From Mycolicibacterium rhodesiae JS60 (GTDB taxonomy: Bacteria; Actinomycetota; Actinomycetes; Mycobacteriales; Mycobacteriaceae), in the NCBI GenBank assembly GCA_000230935.2, contig AGIQ01000001.1, positions 806,001 through 870,000 of the forward strand: DNA of 64,000 nt, given 5' to 3'. A program made the translations under genes and the position numbers. The number at the start of each line of letters is the position of its first letter. The stretch's first letter is position 1. The notes beneath the pieces are model-generated. The model searched no databases, was not told the DNA's origin, and saw nothing but the letters and a program-made list of their open reading frames with translations. Below, piece by piece: positions 45,935 to 55,440 of the stretch.

Positions 45935-48900
45935 GTGAGCTGGTTCAACGGACCGCCGAGCTGGTCGGAAATGGAGCGGGTGCTGGGCGGCAAGCCCCGT
46001 CGATCGGGCCTGTCGCTCGGGGAGCCGCACGCCGACGGCGGGGACAGCCCGGCCTGGTCGCGCCACCGGAAACCTTACGAAGCGCCCGGCGAGCGCCCGC
46101 TGCGCTCGGCCGTGCCCTACGCCGAGCTGCACGCGCATTCGGCCTACAGCTTCCTCGACGGGGCCAGCACCCCCGAGGAGCTCGTCGAGGAGGCGTCGCG
46201 ACTGGACCTGCGGGCCATCGCACTGACCGATCACGACGGCCTCTACGGCGTGGTCCGCTTCGCCGAAGCGGCCAAAGAACTCGACATGCGCACCGTCTTC
46301 GGTGCCGAACTGTCACTGAGCAATGCCGCCCGCACCGAGCTGCCCGACCCGCCCGGTCCGCACCTGCTGGTGCTGGCCCGCGGCCCGGAGGGCTATCGCC
46401 GGCTGTCCCGACAGCTGTCCGCCGCGCATCTGGCCGGTGGCGAGAAGGGCAAGCCGCGCTACGACTACGACGCACTCACCGAAGCTGCGGGCGGACATTG
46501 GCACATCCTCACCGGATGCCGCAAAGGACATGTCCGGCAGGCACTTTCGGATGGTGGGCCACAGGCGGCTGCCGCGGCATTGGCGGACCTGGTGGATCGC
46601 TTCGGCCGCGATCGGGTCAGCATCGAACTCACCTGTCACGGCGATCCGCTCGACGACGAACGCAACGCCGCGCTGGCCGCACTGGCACCGCGGTTCGGGG
46701 TGGGTGTCGTTGCCACCACCGGCGCCCACTTCGCCGAGCCGAGCCGCGGCCGGCTGGCCATGGCCATGGGGGCGATCCGGGCTCGCCAGTCGCTGGACGA
46801 GGCGGCCGGCTGGCTGGCCCCGCTGGGCGGTGCCCACCTGCGCTCCGGTGACGAGATGGCCCGGTTGTTCGCCCGTCATCCCGAAGTAGTAAGCGCCGCA
46901 GCCGATCTCGGCGAGCAGTGCGCCTTCGGGCTGGCGCTGATCGCGCCGCAGCTGCCACCGTTCGACGTGCCCGCCGGCCACACCGAGGACAGCTGGCTGC
47001 GCGAATTGGTGATGGTCGGCGCGGGCCGGCGCTACGGGCCGCGCGCCAGCGCGCCGGAGGCCTACGCCCAGATCGAACGTGAACTCGACATCATCTCCGC
47101 GTTGAAGTTCCCGGGCTATTTCCTGGTGGTCCACGACATCACCCGGTTCTGTCGGGAGAACGACATCTTGTGTCAGGGAAGGGGTTCGGCGGCCAACTCC
47201 GCCGTCTGCTACGCGCTCGGCGTCACCGCCGTCGACCCGGTCGCGGGCGGGCTGCTCTTCGAACGGTTCCTGTCCCCGGCTCGCGACGGGCCACCCGACA
47301 TCGACATCGACATCGAATCGGACCTTCGGGAGAAGGCCATCCAGTACGTTTACGACCGCTATGGCCGCGACTACGCCGCACAGGTCGCCAACGTCATCAC
47401 CTACCGGGGCAAAAGCGCGGTGCGCGACATGGCTCGTGCGCTCGGCTTCTCCCAGGGCCAGCAGGACGCCTGGAGTAAGCAGATCAGCCACTGGCGCAGC
47501 GGGGCCGACTCGCCCGATCTCGAGGGCATCCCCGCACCGGTGGTCGACCTGGCGACCCAGATCAAGAACCTGCCGCGGCATATGGGCATCCACTCCGGCG
47601 GCATGGTGATCTGCGACCGCCCGATCGCCGACGTGTGCCCGGTGGAGTGGGCCCGCATGGAGAACCGCAGCGTACTGCAGTGGGATAAAGACGACTGCGC
47701 GGCAATCGGGTTGGTGAAGTTCGACATGCTCGGTCTCGGCATGCTCTCGGCGCTGCACTATGTCATCGACCTGGTCGCCGAGCACAAGGGCATCAAAGTC
47801 GATCTGGCCAAGCTGGATCTCGCCGAACCGGCGGTCTACGAGATGTTGCAGAAGGCCGACTCGGTCGGGGTGTTCCAGGTGGAGTCGCGCGCCCAGATGG
47901 CCACCCTGCCCCGGCTGAAGCCCCGGGTGTTCTACGACCTGGTGGTGGAGGTGGCGCTGATCCGTCCCGGGCCCATCCAGGGCGGCTCGGTGCATCCCTA
48001 CATCAAGCGGCGCAACGGCCTGGAGCCCGTCACCTACGACCACCCGTCGATGGAACCCGCGCTACGAAAGACGTTGGGGGTGCCGCTGTTCCAGGAACAG
48101 CTCATGCAGCTGGCAGTGGACTGCGCGGGCTTCTCGGCCGCCGAGGCCGATCAGCTGCGCCGGGCCATGGGGTCCAAGCGCTCCACCGAGAAGATGCGAC
48201 GGCTGCGGGACCGGTTCTATGCCGGGATGGCGCAGCAGCACGGCATCACCGGTGAGGTGGCCGAACGGATCTACGAGAAGCTGGAGGCCTTCGCCAATTT
48301 CGGCTTCCCGGAGAGCCATTCACTGAGCTTCGCCTCGCTGGTGTACTACTCCTCGTGGTTCAAGCTGCACCATCCGGCGGCGTTCTGCGCCGCGCTGCTG
48401 CGCGCCCAGCCGATGGGGTTCTACTCGCCGCAGTCGCTGGTCGCCGACGCCCGCAGGCACGGGGTCGTCGTGCACGGGCCTGACGTCAATGCAAGTCTGG
48501 CGCACCCCACGCTGGAGAACTCCGGGCTGGATGTGCGGCTGGGGTTGGGTGCGGTGCGCCACATCGGTGACGAGCTCGCCCAACGTATCGTCGACGAACG
48601 CGACATCGGTGGACCGTTTACCTCGCTACTGGATTTGACTGGGCGGGTGCAGCTTTCGGTCCCGCAAACCGAGTCCCTGGCCACTGCCGGGGCGCTGGGC
48701 TGCTTTTCGGTCAGTCGCAGGGAAGGCCTGTGGGCGGCCGGCGCGGCGGCCACCCAGCGCCCCGACCGGCTGCCCGGTGTCGGCTCATCGTCGAATGTGC
48801 CGGCGCTGCCCGGCATGACCGAGGTGGAATTGGCCGCCGCCGACGTGTGGGCCACCGGCATCTCGCCGGACAGCTACCCGACCCAGTTCCTGCGGGAAGA

Positions 48901-49228
48901 TCTCGACGCGATGGGAGTACTCCCGGCCGACCGACTGCTCGACGTGCCCGACGGCAGCCGGGTGCTGATCGCCGGCGCAGTGACGCATCGCCAGCGTCCG
49001 GCCACCGCGCAGGGCGTGACGTTCATGAACATCGAGGACGAGACCGGTATGGTCAATGTGCTGTGCACGCCAGGAGTGTGGAACCGCCATCGCAAACTGG
49101 CCCAGAGCGCCTCGGCCCTGCTGATCCGCGGTCAGGTGCAAAACGCCACGGGTGCGGTGACCGTCATGGCCGAGCGGATGGGCCGTATCACCATGACCGT
49201 CGGATCACGCTCCCGCGACTTTCGCTAG
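45935..49228 (+). CDS. dnaE2: Error-prone DNA polymerase DnaE2
   Basis: A 1097-residue C-family polymerase closely matching M. tuberculosis DnaE2 (Rv3370c). The N-terminal PHP domain has AELHAHSAYSFLDGASTPEE, the polymerase active site holds PDIDIDIES, and a C-terminal OB domain (VLIAGAVTHRQRPATAQGVT) follows. It performs damage-induced mutagenic synthesis with ImuA' and ImuB. GTG 45935 gives MSWFNGPPSW, aligning with the M. tuberculosis start MGWFNG. In-frame ATG 45923 and GTG 45926 lie inside the promoter and are less likely. SOS control is shown by the LexA box. Confidence 0.95.
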   Translation: MSWFNGPPSWSEMERVLGGKPRRSGLSLGEPHADGGDSPAWSRHRKPYEAPGERPLRSAVPYAELHAHSAYSFLDGASTPEELVEEASRLDLRAIALTDHDGLYGVVRFAEAAKELDMRTVFGAELSLSNAARTELPDPPGPHLLVLARGPEGYRRLSRQLSAAHLAGGEKGKPRYDYDALTEAAGGHWHILTGCRKGHVRQALSDGGPQAAAAALADLVDRFGRDRVSIELTCHGDPLDDERNAALAALAPRFGVGVVATTGAHFAEPSRGRLAMAMGAIRARQSLDEAAGWLAPLGGAHLRSGDEMARLFARHPEVVSAAADLGEQCAFGLALIAPQLPPFDVPAGHTEDSWLRELVMVGAGRRYGPRASAPEAYAQIERELDIISALKFPGYFLVVHDITRFCRENDILCQGRGSAANSAVCYALGVTAVDPVAGGLLFERFLSPARDGPPDIDIDIESDLREKAIQYVYDRYGRDYAAQVANVITYRGKSAVRDMARALGFSQGQQDAWSKQISHWRSGADSPDLEGIPAPVVDLATQIKNLPRHMGIHSGGMVICDRPIADVCPVEWARMENRSVLQWDKDDCAAIGLVKFDMLGLGMLSALHYVIDLVAEHKGIKVDLAKLDLAEPAVYEMLQKADSVGVFQVESRAQMATLPRLKPRVFYDLVVEVALIRPGPIQGGSVHPYIKRRNGLEPVTYDHPSMEPALRKTLGVPLFQEQLMQLAVDCAGFSAAEADQLRRAMGSKRSTEKMRRLRDRFYAGMAQQHGITGEVAERIYEKLEAFANFGFPESHSLSFASLVYYSSWFKLHHPAAFCAALLRAQPMGFYSPQSLVADARRHGVVVHGPDVNASLAHPTLENSGLDVRLGLGAVRHIGDELAQRIVDERDIGGPFTSLLDLTGRVQLSVPQTESLATAGALGCFSVSRREGLWAAGAAATQRPDRLPGVGSSSNVPALPGMTEVELAAADVWATGISPDSYPTQFLREDLDAMGVLPADRLLDVPDGSRVLIAGAVTHRQRPATAQGVTFMNIEDETGMVNVLCTPGVWNRHRKLAQSASALLIRGQVQNATGAVTVMAERMGRITMTVGSRSRDFR

Positions 49229-49246
49229 GCCGGTCGACGGCCGCGC

Positions 49247-52200
49247 TCAATATACGTCGCGGACATACCGTTTCTCGGCGATCATCGCGCGCTTGTACTC
49301 GGCGGCATCCTGATTCGACATTGAACCGTGCGTGCGGATGATCTTGACCAGTGCCTCGTCGACGTCCTTGGCCATCCTTGCGGCGTCACCACACACATAA
49401 AAGTGCGCACCATCGGCCAGCCATCGCCAGATTTCGGCAGCCTGGTCGAACATCTTGTGCTGCACGTAAATCCGTCGTTCTTGATCACGGGAGAACGCGA
49501 GGTCGAGATAGCTCAGCAGGCCATCGGACACCATATGCTCGAGTTCCTCGCGGTAATAGAAATTCTCGGCTCGATGCCGGTCGCCGAAGAACAACCAGTT
49601 GCGCCCGGTGTGCCCCAGCGCGCGGCGTTCCTGCAGGAAGCCCCTGAACGGGGCGATCCCGGTACCGGGACCGACCATGATCATCGGGGTCTCCGGATCC
49701 TGTGGTGGCCGGAAGTTCGGTGAGCGTTGCAAGAACACCGGAATACGGGACTCCCCAGGGCGATCGGCCAGGAACGTCGAGGCGACGCCGCCGCGCGGGC
49801 TTCCATCGCTCCCGTGGTAGCGGACAACAGATACGGTCAGCCCGATCTCATGCGGGTGCACGAGGGGGCTGGTCGAGATGGAGTACTGGCGCGGCGCGAG
49901 TCGCACCAGCGCGGTCTGCCATTCGGCCGGCTCGGCTCGCACCGGAAACTCCCGAACCAGATCCAGACCGTTGCGGTTTGTCAGCCATTCGTTGAGCTTG
50001 CCGCGCTGGACACCGAGTGCCTTCGTGGCCGCCCGGTCACCACAGTGTTCGGACAAGAAGGCGAGGAGGTCAGGAGTCACCCGGCTGATGTCGTAGGCCC
50101 AGGTCAGTGCGTCGCGCAGGCTTCGTTCGGATCCGTCGACCGTCACTGCCGCGTCGCCGCTGAGCCCTGTTGCGCTCAACCATCGTTCGACGGCGAATGC
50201 ACTGTTGGCCGCCCACACGCCGAGCGAGTCGCCCACCGAATAGTCGACGTCGTAGGCGGAGATGTCGAATCCGAACTGGCGCACCTCTTTCTCCGACCAT
50301 TCCGGTGTGAGCCTGACATTGCGGCACAACGGCGCGAAGATCGGTTCGGATCGGGTGAACGGCCCGGCGGCTCGGGTGACCGTCACCTTGGCTGGTGCGG
50401 GAGTAGGCGCGGTGCCGTCGATTTCGTGGACGAGTTCGGTCACCCGGTCGGTCCAGGTTGCCACCGGCTCGCCATCGTGAATCTCACACACCGTGCAGTC
50501 GGTGAGCCTGGTGGCGCCGAGTTCGGCCAGCCGCGCATCCACCGACTTCGCGTAGCCACAGAAGTTGTCGTAGGAGCGGTCGCCGATGCCGAGCACTGCG
50601 TACTGCAGTTTCGACAATTCCGGTGCGTCAGGAGCGGTGATGCGTTCCCAGAAATCTCCCGCGTTGTCCGGAGGGCCACCGTCACCGAAGGTGCTCGTGA
50701 CCACAAGCGCCTGCGACGCTGCAGCCAATTCGTCCAGCGTGCAGTCGTTCATGGTGACCAGTCGCGGGCTGCCGCCGAGACGGGCGACGAGCTGCGCGGC
50801 AATGTCTTCGGCGTTGCCGGTCTGTGACCCCCAGATCACCAGGGCTCCGTCGTCGTCGCCCCCTGGCGAGGCGTCGTCGGCGACCCGGGAATGCGCTCCG
50901 GCGAGCACGCCGTCGATCCACAGCCGGGCCTTCCGGCTCACCGGAGCCGACGCCGGCAGCACCGGGACACCCGGCCCGCCACTCGGGATTCCCGCGAGGA
51001 AGCCGGCCAGGTAGGTCATCTCGTCGTCGTCGAGAATCGGTGCCGCGTCGGTGATTCCCAGCGCGATCGCCACCGGATGGCCAGACGTGGCGGGTGCTGC
51101 GAAGTCAATTGCCAACGGGCGCAACCGCACCGCGCACACCTTGAACTCCGGTTGCAACGAATCAGGATCGACGGCGTCGTTGGTTATCGCGTTGATCGTC
51201 AGATCGTCGCCGTGCTCGTCGTTCCAGTGAAAAGGAACGAAACAGTTGCCGGGCCGGACTCGGTCGGTGATGACGGCGGGCAGCACCGCTCGGCCACGCC
51301 GTGAGGACACCTCGGTGGGCTGACGATCGACGATGCCGGCCGCCCGTGCGTCGTCGGGGTGGATCTCCACGAACGGTCCGTCATTGAGCTTGTTGAGCTT
51401 GTCCACCCGGCCGGTCTTGGTCATGGTGTGCCACTGATGTTGCAGCCGGCCCGTGTTGAGGATCGTCGGGTAATCGTCGTCGGGCAACTCGGCGGCGTTC
51501 ATGTGCGGACGCGGATGGAAGACGGCACGACGCGACGGGGTGGGGAAGGCCAGCCTGGGCCGATGACCGTCGGGGCCGATGTGGAGATCCTGGCTGACAC
51601 CGTCGTTGAGGTAGCGAATCGGGTTGCGGCCGTTGGTCGCATCGGGCAACTCCGCTGGTGCCGGCCACTGCACCGGGCCTTGGCGCAGCCGCTCGTAGCT
51701 GGCTCCGCGCAGATCGTAACCGGTCTTCGGGTTGGCGAATCCCCGGATTTCGTCGAAGATCTCCTCGCTGCTCTTGTACGAGAACGCCTCGCCGAAACCG
51801 AGATGATCGGCGATGTCGCAAATCAATTCCCAGTCCGGACGAGCCGCTCCGGGCGGGGGGATCGACTGGGAGAGCAGCGTCAGATTGCGATCTGAGTTCA
51901 CCATCACAGCATCGGCCTCGGCCCACAGTGTGGCCGGCAAGACGATGTCGGCATAGCGGTTGGTCGCGGTGTCGGAGTAGACCTCCTGGGTGACGACGAG
52001 TTCCGCGGCTTGTAGTGCCTCGATTACGGTCGCGCGGTTGGCCACGCTGACAACGGGATTGGTGCAGATGATCCAGCACGCCTTGATGTCACCGGCCGCC
52101 ATCTGTTTGAACATGGCGATCGTGCCCGGACCGACGTCACTGCGGATCGTGCCCGGCGCGAGGTCCCACTGTCGCTCGACGAACTCGCGGTCCTCGGAGG

Positions 52201-53305
52201 ACAACACCGAGCGCTGGCCGGGTAGGCCCGGACCCATGTAACCCATCTCGCGCCCACCCATGGCGTTGGGCTGGCCAGTCAGTGACATGGGCCCGCTGCC
52301 CGGCCGGCAGATCGCCCCCGTCGCGAGGTGAAGGTTGCAGATGGCGTTGGTGTTCCAGGTGCCCTGGGTGCTCTGGTTGAGTCCCATTGTCCAGCAGGAT
52401 ATCCAGTCTCCTGCGGCGGCGATCATGTCGGCGGCGCGCCGGATGTCCGCTTCGGCCAGACCCGTGATCTCGGCAACGCGCGCGGGTGGGTAGTCGGCCA
52501 GGAACTCCGGCATCGCCTCCCAGCCCTCGGTGTGTTCTGCGATGAAATCGTGATCTATGCAACCGGATTCGACCAGTAGATGCAGCAGCCCATTGAGGAG
52601 CGCCAGGTCGGTACCCGGTGTGATGGCGAGATGCAGGTCGGCCCTCTCCGCGGTGGTGGTGCGCCGGGGATCGACCACGATGAGCTTCGCGCCTGCTTTG
52701 AGCCGGTCGGCCATCCGCAGGAACAGGATCGGATGGCAGTCGGCCATGTTCGATCCGATCACGAAAAACAAGTCGGTGCAGTCGAAGTCGCTGTACGATC
52801 CGGGTGGTCCGTCGGCCCCGAGGGACTGTTTGTAGCCTGTCCCCGCACTGGCCATACACAGCCGGGAGTTGGATTCGATGTGGATGGTGCGCAGGTAGCC
52901 CTTCGCGAGCTTGTTGGACAGGTACTGCGCTTCCAGTGACATCTGTCCGGAGACATATAGCGCGACCGCGTCCGGGCCGTGCTCGGCGATGATGGCGCGA
53001 AGTCGATGCGCCGCTTCGGCGACGGCCTCGTCCACGGGAGTCTCGACGGGCTCTGCGTCGCGCCCGGGCCGCACCAGTGCAGTGGTCATCCTGGTGTCCC
53101 GGGCCGCCATCATCTCGGCATGGGTCGCGCCTTTGGTGCAGAGTCGGCCGAAATTCGTGGGGTGGGCCTTGTCTCCGCTCACCCGGGCGATGGTCGCCTC
53201 ACCCGTCTGCGGATCGCGACGGGTGTGGACCTCGATGCCACAGCCGACACCGCAGTACGAACACAAGGTTCGTACTGCGGGCGTCAGATCGATATCGCCG
53301 GCCAC
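49247..53305 (-). CDS. nasN: Fused assimilatory nitrate reductase / flavoprotein reductase (NasN-type)
   Basis: A 1352-residue fusion. Residues about 1-720 are a bis-MGD molybdoenzyme of the assimilatory nitrate reductase type with an N-terminal [4Fe-4S] site (Cys15, Cys18, Cys22, Cys56). From about 800 comes an FMN flavodoxin domain (VIWGSQTGNAEDIAAQLV), then a FAD/NADPH reductase module as in sulfite reductase alpha or cytochrome P450 reductase (RQYSIS, MVGPGTGIAPFRGFLQERR). One chain could thus take NADPH electrons to nitrate. M. smegmatis NasN is described with this layout. GTG 53305; GAGAGGAGA lies about 12 nt upstream. It follows narK by 56 bp. Confidence 0.92.
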   Translation of the reverse strand: MAGDIDLTPAVRTLCSYCGVGCGIEVHTRRDPQTGEATIARVSGDKAHPTNFGRLCTKGATHAEMMAARDTRMTTALVRPGRDAEPVETPVDEAVAEAAHRLRAIIAEHGPDAVALYVSGQMSLEAQYLSNKLAKGYLRTIHIESNSRLCMASAGTGYKQSLGADGPPGSYSDFDCTDLFFVIGSNMADCHPILFLRMADRLKAGAKLIVVDPRRTTTAERADLHLAITPGTDLALLNGLLHLLVESGCIDHDFIAEHTEGWEAMPEFLADYPPARVAEITGLAEADIRRAADMIAAAGDWISCWTMGLNQSTQGTWNTNAICNLHLATGAICRPGSGPMSLTGQPNAMGGREMGYMGPGLPGQRSVLSSEDREFVERQWDLAPGTIRSDVGPGTIAMFKQMAAGDIKACWIICTNPVVSVANRATVIEALQAAELVVTQEVYSDTATNRYADIVLPATLWAEADAVMVNSDRNLTLLSQSIPPPGAARPDWELICDIADHLGFGEAFSYKSSEEIFDEIRGFANPKTGYDLRGASYERLRQGPVQWPAPAELPDATNGRNPIRYLNDGVSQDLHIGPDGHRPRLAFPTPSRRAVFHPRPHMNAAELPDDDYPTILNTGRLQHQWHTMTKTGRVDKLNKLNDGPFVEIHPDDARAAGIVDRQPTEVSSRRGRAVLPAVITDRVRPGNCFVPFHWNDEHGDDLTINAITNDAVDPDSLQPEFKVCAVRLRPLAIDFAAPATSGHPVAIALGITDAAPILDDDEMTYLAGFLAGIPSGGPGVPVLPASAPVSRKARLWIDGVLAGAHSRVADDASPGGDDDGALVIWGSQTGNAEDIAAQLVARLGGSPRLVTMNDCTLDELAAASQALVVTSTFGDGGPPDNAGDFWERITAPDAPELSKLQYAVLGIGDRSYDNFCGYAKSVDARLAELGATRLTDCTVCEIHDGEPVATWTDRVTELVHEIDGTAPTPAPAKVTVTRAAGPFTRSEPIFAPLCRNVRLTPEWSEKEVRQFGFDISAYDVDYSVGDSLGVWAANSAFAVERWLSATGLSGDAAVTVDGSERSLRDALTWAYDISRVTPDLLAFLSEHCGDRAATKALGVQRGKLNEWLTNRNGLDLVREFPVRAEPAEWQTALVRLAPRQYSISTSPLVHPHEIGLTVSVVRYHGSDGSPRGGVASTFLADRPGESRIPVFLQRSPNFRPPQDPETPMIMVGPGTGIAPFRGFLQERRALGHTGRNWLFFGDRHRAENFYYREELEHMVSDGLLSYLDLAFSRDQERRIYVQHKMFDQAAEIWRWLADGAHFYVCGDAARMAKDVDEALVKIIRTHGSMSNQDAAEYKRAMIAEKRYVRDVY

Positions 53306-53361
53306 GACAGTCGTGGTCTCCTCTCACATCACCGGGCCGCGCTGCCCGCCGGCTCGGACGA

Positions 53362-54753
53362 TCACACTCCGGCCTGGGCCATCCTGGTGCTCTTGCGCAG
53401 GTAGAAGAACCAGGTGACAGCCAAGAGGAATACGAAGAACGCCACGTAGAACTGCAGTGCCGGCTGGATGTTACCGAAGTGGCTCTTCGACCACGCATAA
53501 GCCAGTGGGACGACGAACCCGCCGAAAGCACCCACCGAGGAGATGATACCGAGGGCGCCGGCGGCCTGTCGCCGCATGGACACCATGGTCTCGGCGCTAC
53601 CACCGGCATCGAAGCCCTTGACCTGGAAGATTTTCGAAATCATCCGGTATGTCGAGCCGTTGCCGATTCCGGTGGCGACGAACAAGAACATGAACGCCGT
53701 GAAGAACACCGGCAGGTTCTTTTCCTTGACCGACCACAGCGCGACGGCGGCGCCGGCCGCCAGCATCGCGAAACTCAGTGCCGTGATCCGCGCCCCGCCG
53801 ATCCGGTCGGACAGCTTCCCGCCCAGCGGCCGGGCGATCGATCCGATACCCGCACCGAGGAATGCCCAAGCCAATGCGATATCGCCGCGGCCGAAGACGG
53901 CCTTGAGCAGGGTCGGGAACGCAGCCGAGTAGCCGATGAACGAGCCGAAGGTGCCGATGTAGAGCAGCGACATGACCCAGGTGTCGGCGTGGCGCAGCGA
54001 CTGCCACACCGGTTTCACGTCGGCCTTGGCTTCGGTGAGGTTGTTCATGAACAGGAAGGCGCACACCGCTGCCACGATGGCGAAGGGCACGTAGAACAGG
54101 CCGGCCCGCGACAGTGCGAGCCCGCCGCCGGCGACCACCACCAGCGGGATGACCTTCTGTGCGACAGCCACGCCGATGTTTCCGCCCGCGGCGTTGAGGC
54201 CGAGCGCCCAGCCCTTCTCCCGCTCCGGATAGAAGAACGAGATGTTGGCCATCGAGGAGGCGAAGTTGCCGCCGCCGAAGCCCGCGGTCGCCGCAACCAA
54301 CAGCAGTACCGCGAAGTTGATGCTGGGATCGGTCACTACCCAGGCCATCAGTAGGCACGGGATCAGCAGCATGGCGGCGGAGATGACCGTCCAGTTGCGT
54401 CCGCCGAACACGGGCACGGCGAAGGTGTAGGGGATCCGCAGGAAGGCTCCGACCCCGCTGGGCACCGCGACGAGCCACAGCGCCTGGGTGGTGCTCAGTG
54501 CCCAGCCCGATGCGGCCGGTGCCCCGTTGGCTCCCGCGGTCATCTGGACGACGACGATGCTCCACAGCAGCCAGACGGAGAACCCGATGTGTTCGGCGAA
54601 GATCGAGAAGATCAGATTCCGTAGTGCGATGGGCTTTCCCGTGGTGGACCAGAATTCCGGGTCCTCGGGCTCCCAGTGATCGATCCAATGCTTACCGCGG
54701 CGTGACGGCGCGGGGGCTGACTGAACATCGGCCTCGGTGCCAGTAAGGGTCAT
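53362..54753 (-). CDS. narK: NarK-type nitrate/nitrite MFS transporter
   Basis: A 463-residue MFS transporter with about 12 membrane segments. It has the nitrate signature GFGGGNFASSMANISFF and its second-half counterpart near GNGSTYRMISKIF. AGGAG lies 6 nt before ATG 54753. As the first gene of the narK-nasN pair it would bring in nitrate for the fused reductase or export nitrite. A 333-bp divergent region with GlnR-like spacing separates it from the nirBD operon. Confidence 0.92.
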   Translation of the reverse strand: MTLTGTEADVQSAPAPSRRGKHWIDHWEPEDPEFWSTTGKPIALRNLIFSIFAEHIGFSVWLLWSIVVVQMTAGANGAPAASGWALSTTQALWLVAVPSGVGAFLRIPYTFAVPVFGGRNWTVISAAMLLIPCLLMAWVVTDPSINFAVLLLVAATAGFGGGNFASSMANISFFYPEREKGWALGLNAAGGNIGVAVAQKVIPLVVVAGGGLALSRAGLFYVPFAIVAAVCAFLFMNNLTEAKADVKPVWQSLRHADTWVMSLLYIGTFGSFIGYSAAFPTLLKAVFGRGDIALAWAFLGAGIGSIARPLGGKLSDRIGGARITALSFAMLAAGAAVALWSVKEKNLPVFFTAFMFLFVATGIGNGSTYRMISKIFQVKGFDAGGSAETMVSMRRQAAGALGIISSVGAFGGFVVPLAYAWSKSHFGNIQPALQFYVAFFVFLLAVTWFFYLRKSTRMAQAGV

Positions 54754-54936
54754 GACGAACTCCTGTCGGTGTGGCGTATCCGGCCCGGCTCGTCGAGTGA
54801 TCAAGCACGGTATTGACGACGAGGGTAGGAACGCAGTGTTACGCCGGCGGCGTGGGCCAGTTAAGCAACCGCAACGAAGTCCTCATATGTCGGCGAGTAC
54901 CGCTGTCAGCCACGGTATTCATCACCGATGCGCAAT

Positions 54937-54960
54937 GGAAACATCGGCGAAACATTGAAC
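54937..54960. promoter_or_regulatory. GlnR-like AC-n9-AC repeat between narK and the nirB operon
   Basis: GGAAAC-ATCGGC-GAAAC-ATTGAAC has two AC dinucleotides exactly 9 nt apart (54941-42 and 54952-53), the spacing of mycobacterial GlnR sites, with a third AC near by. The remaining sequence of 54754-55086 shows no gene. Confidence 0.4.
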
Positions 54961-55086
54961 TCCTAGCTTCGGCCTTGTTGATCAGGTGCGCGGAGTCGCG
55001 CATTGCGACGAAGGCCTGCCACTGAAGAATCCGGCAGACACGGTGAGTTGGTGCACCGCAATCGAGCTGTGAGGAGCGATAGGCAG

Positions 55087-55440
55087 ATGAGCGACGGCAG
55101 CACGCCACGCTTCCTTCAGGGCGTCTTTGAGTTTCGGGGCGGGGGCTACGACACTCCGGCGCTGCTCGACGCATCGTTGCGCTACGTCGTGCCGCCCGGC
55201 CTCACCGCCCAGCCGGTCTACTTCCGCGGGGGCAACTCCGCCGAGCAGATGGTATCGGTGGTCTTGGTGCGCGACGGAAAGCCGATGCGGTACTTCCCGA
55301 TCGGCGCCAAGGGGGACACCCATGTGGCGCTGCGCGTCGTCGAGGACCTGCTTGCCGATACGGTCATCGAGTTGCTCATCGCTGCACCGGCAGACTGCTC
55401 GGGGACTGTGATCATCGATCTCGGTATGGTCGAGATCTGA
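55087..55440 (+). CDS. Small uncharacterised protein coupled to nirB
   Basis: A 117-residue protein, not recognised with certainty. Predicted strands (FLQGVFEFRGGGY, VYFRGGNSAEQMVSVVLVRD, GKPMRYFPIGAKGD) and a short helix suggest a compact beta-rich fold; there is one Cys and no signal peptide or membrane segment. A GAGGAGCG sequence precedes ATG 55087, and the stop overlaps the nirB ATG by one base, so it is translated with nirB. Context suggests a role in nitrite reductase assembly, cofactor delivery or regulation. This is inference. Confidence 0.75.
   Translation: MSDGSTPRFLQGVFEFRGGGYDTPALLDASLRYVVPPGLTAQPVYFRGGNSAEQMVSVVLVRDGKPMRYFPIGAKGDTHVALRVVEDLLADTVIELLIAAPADCSGTVIIDLGMVEI

Noticed and set aside
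49228..49242. GGCCG/CGGCC pair after dnaE2 as a terminator
   Set aside because: The five-base-pair stem overlaps the stop codon and is expected by chance in DNA this GC-rich.
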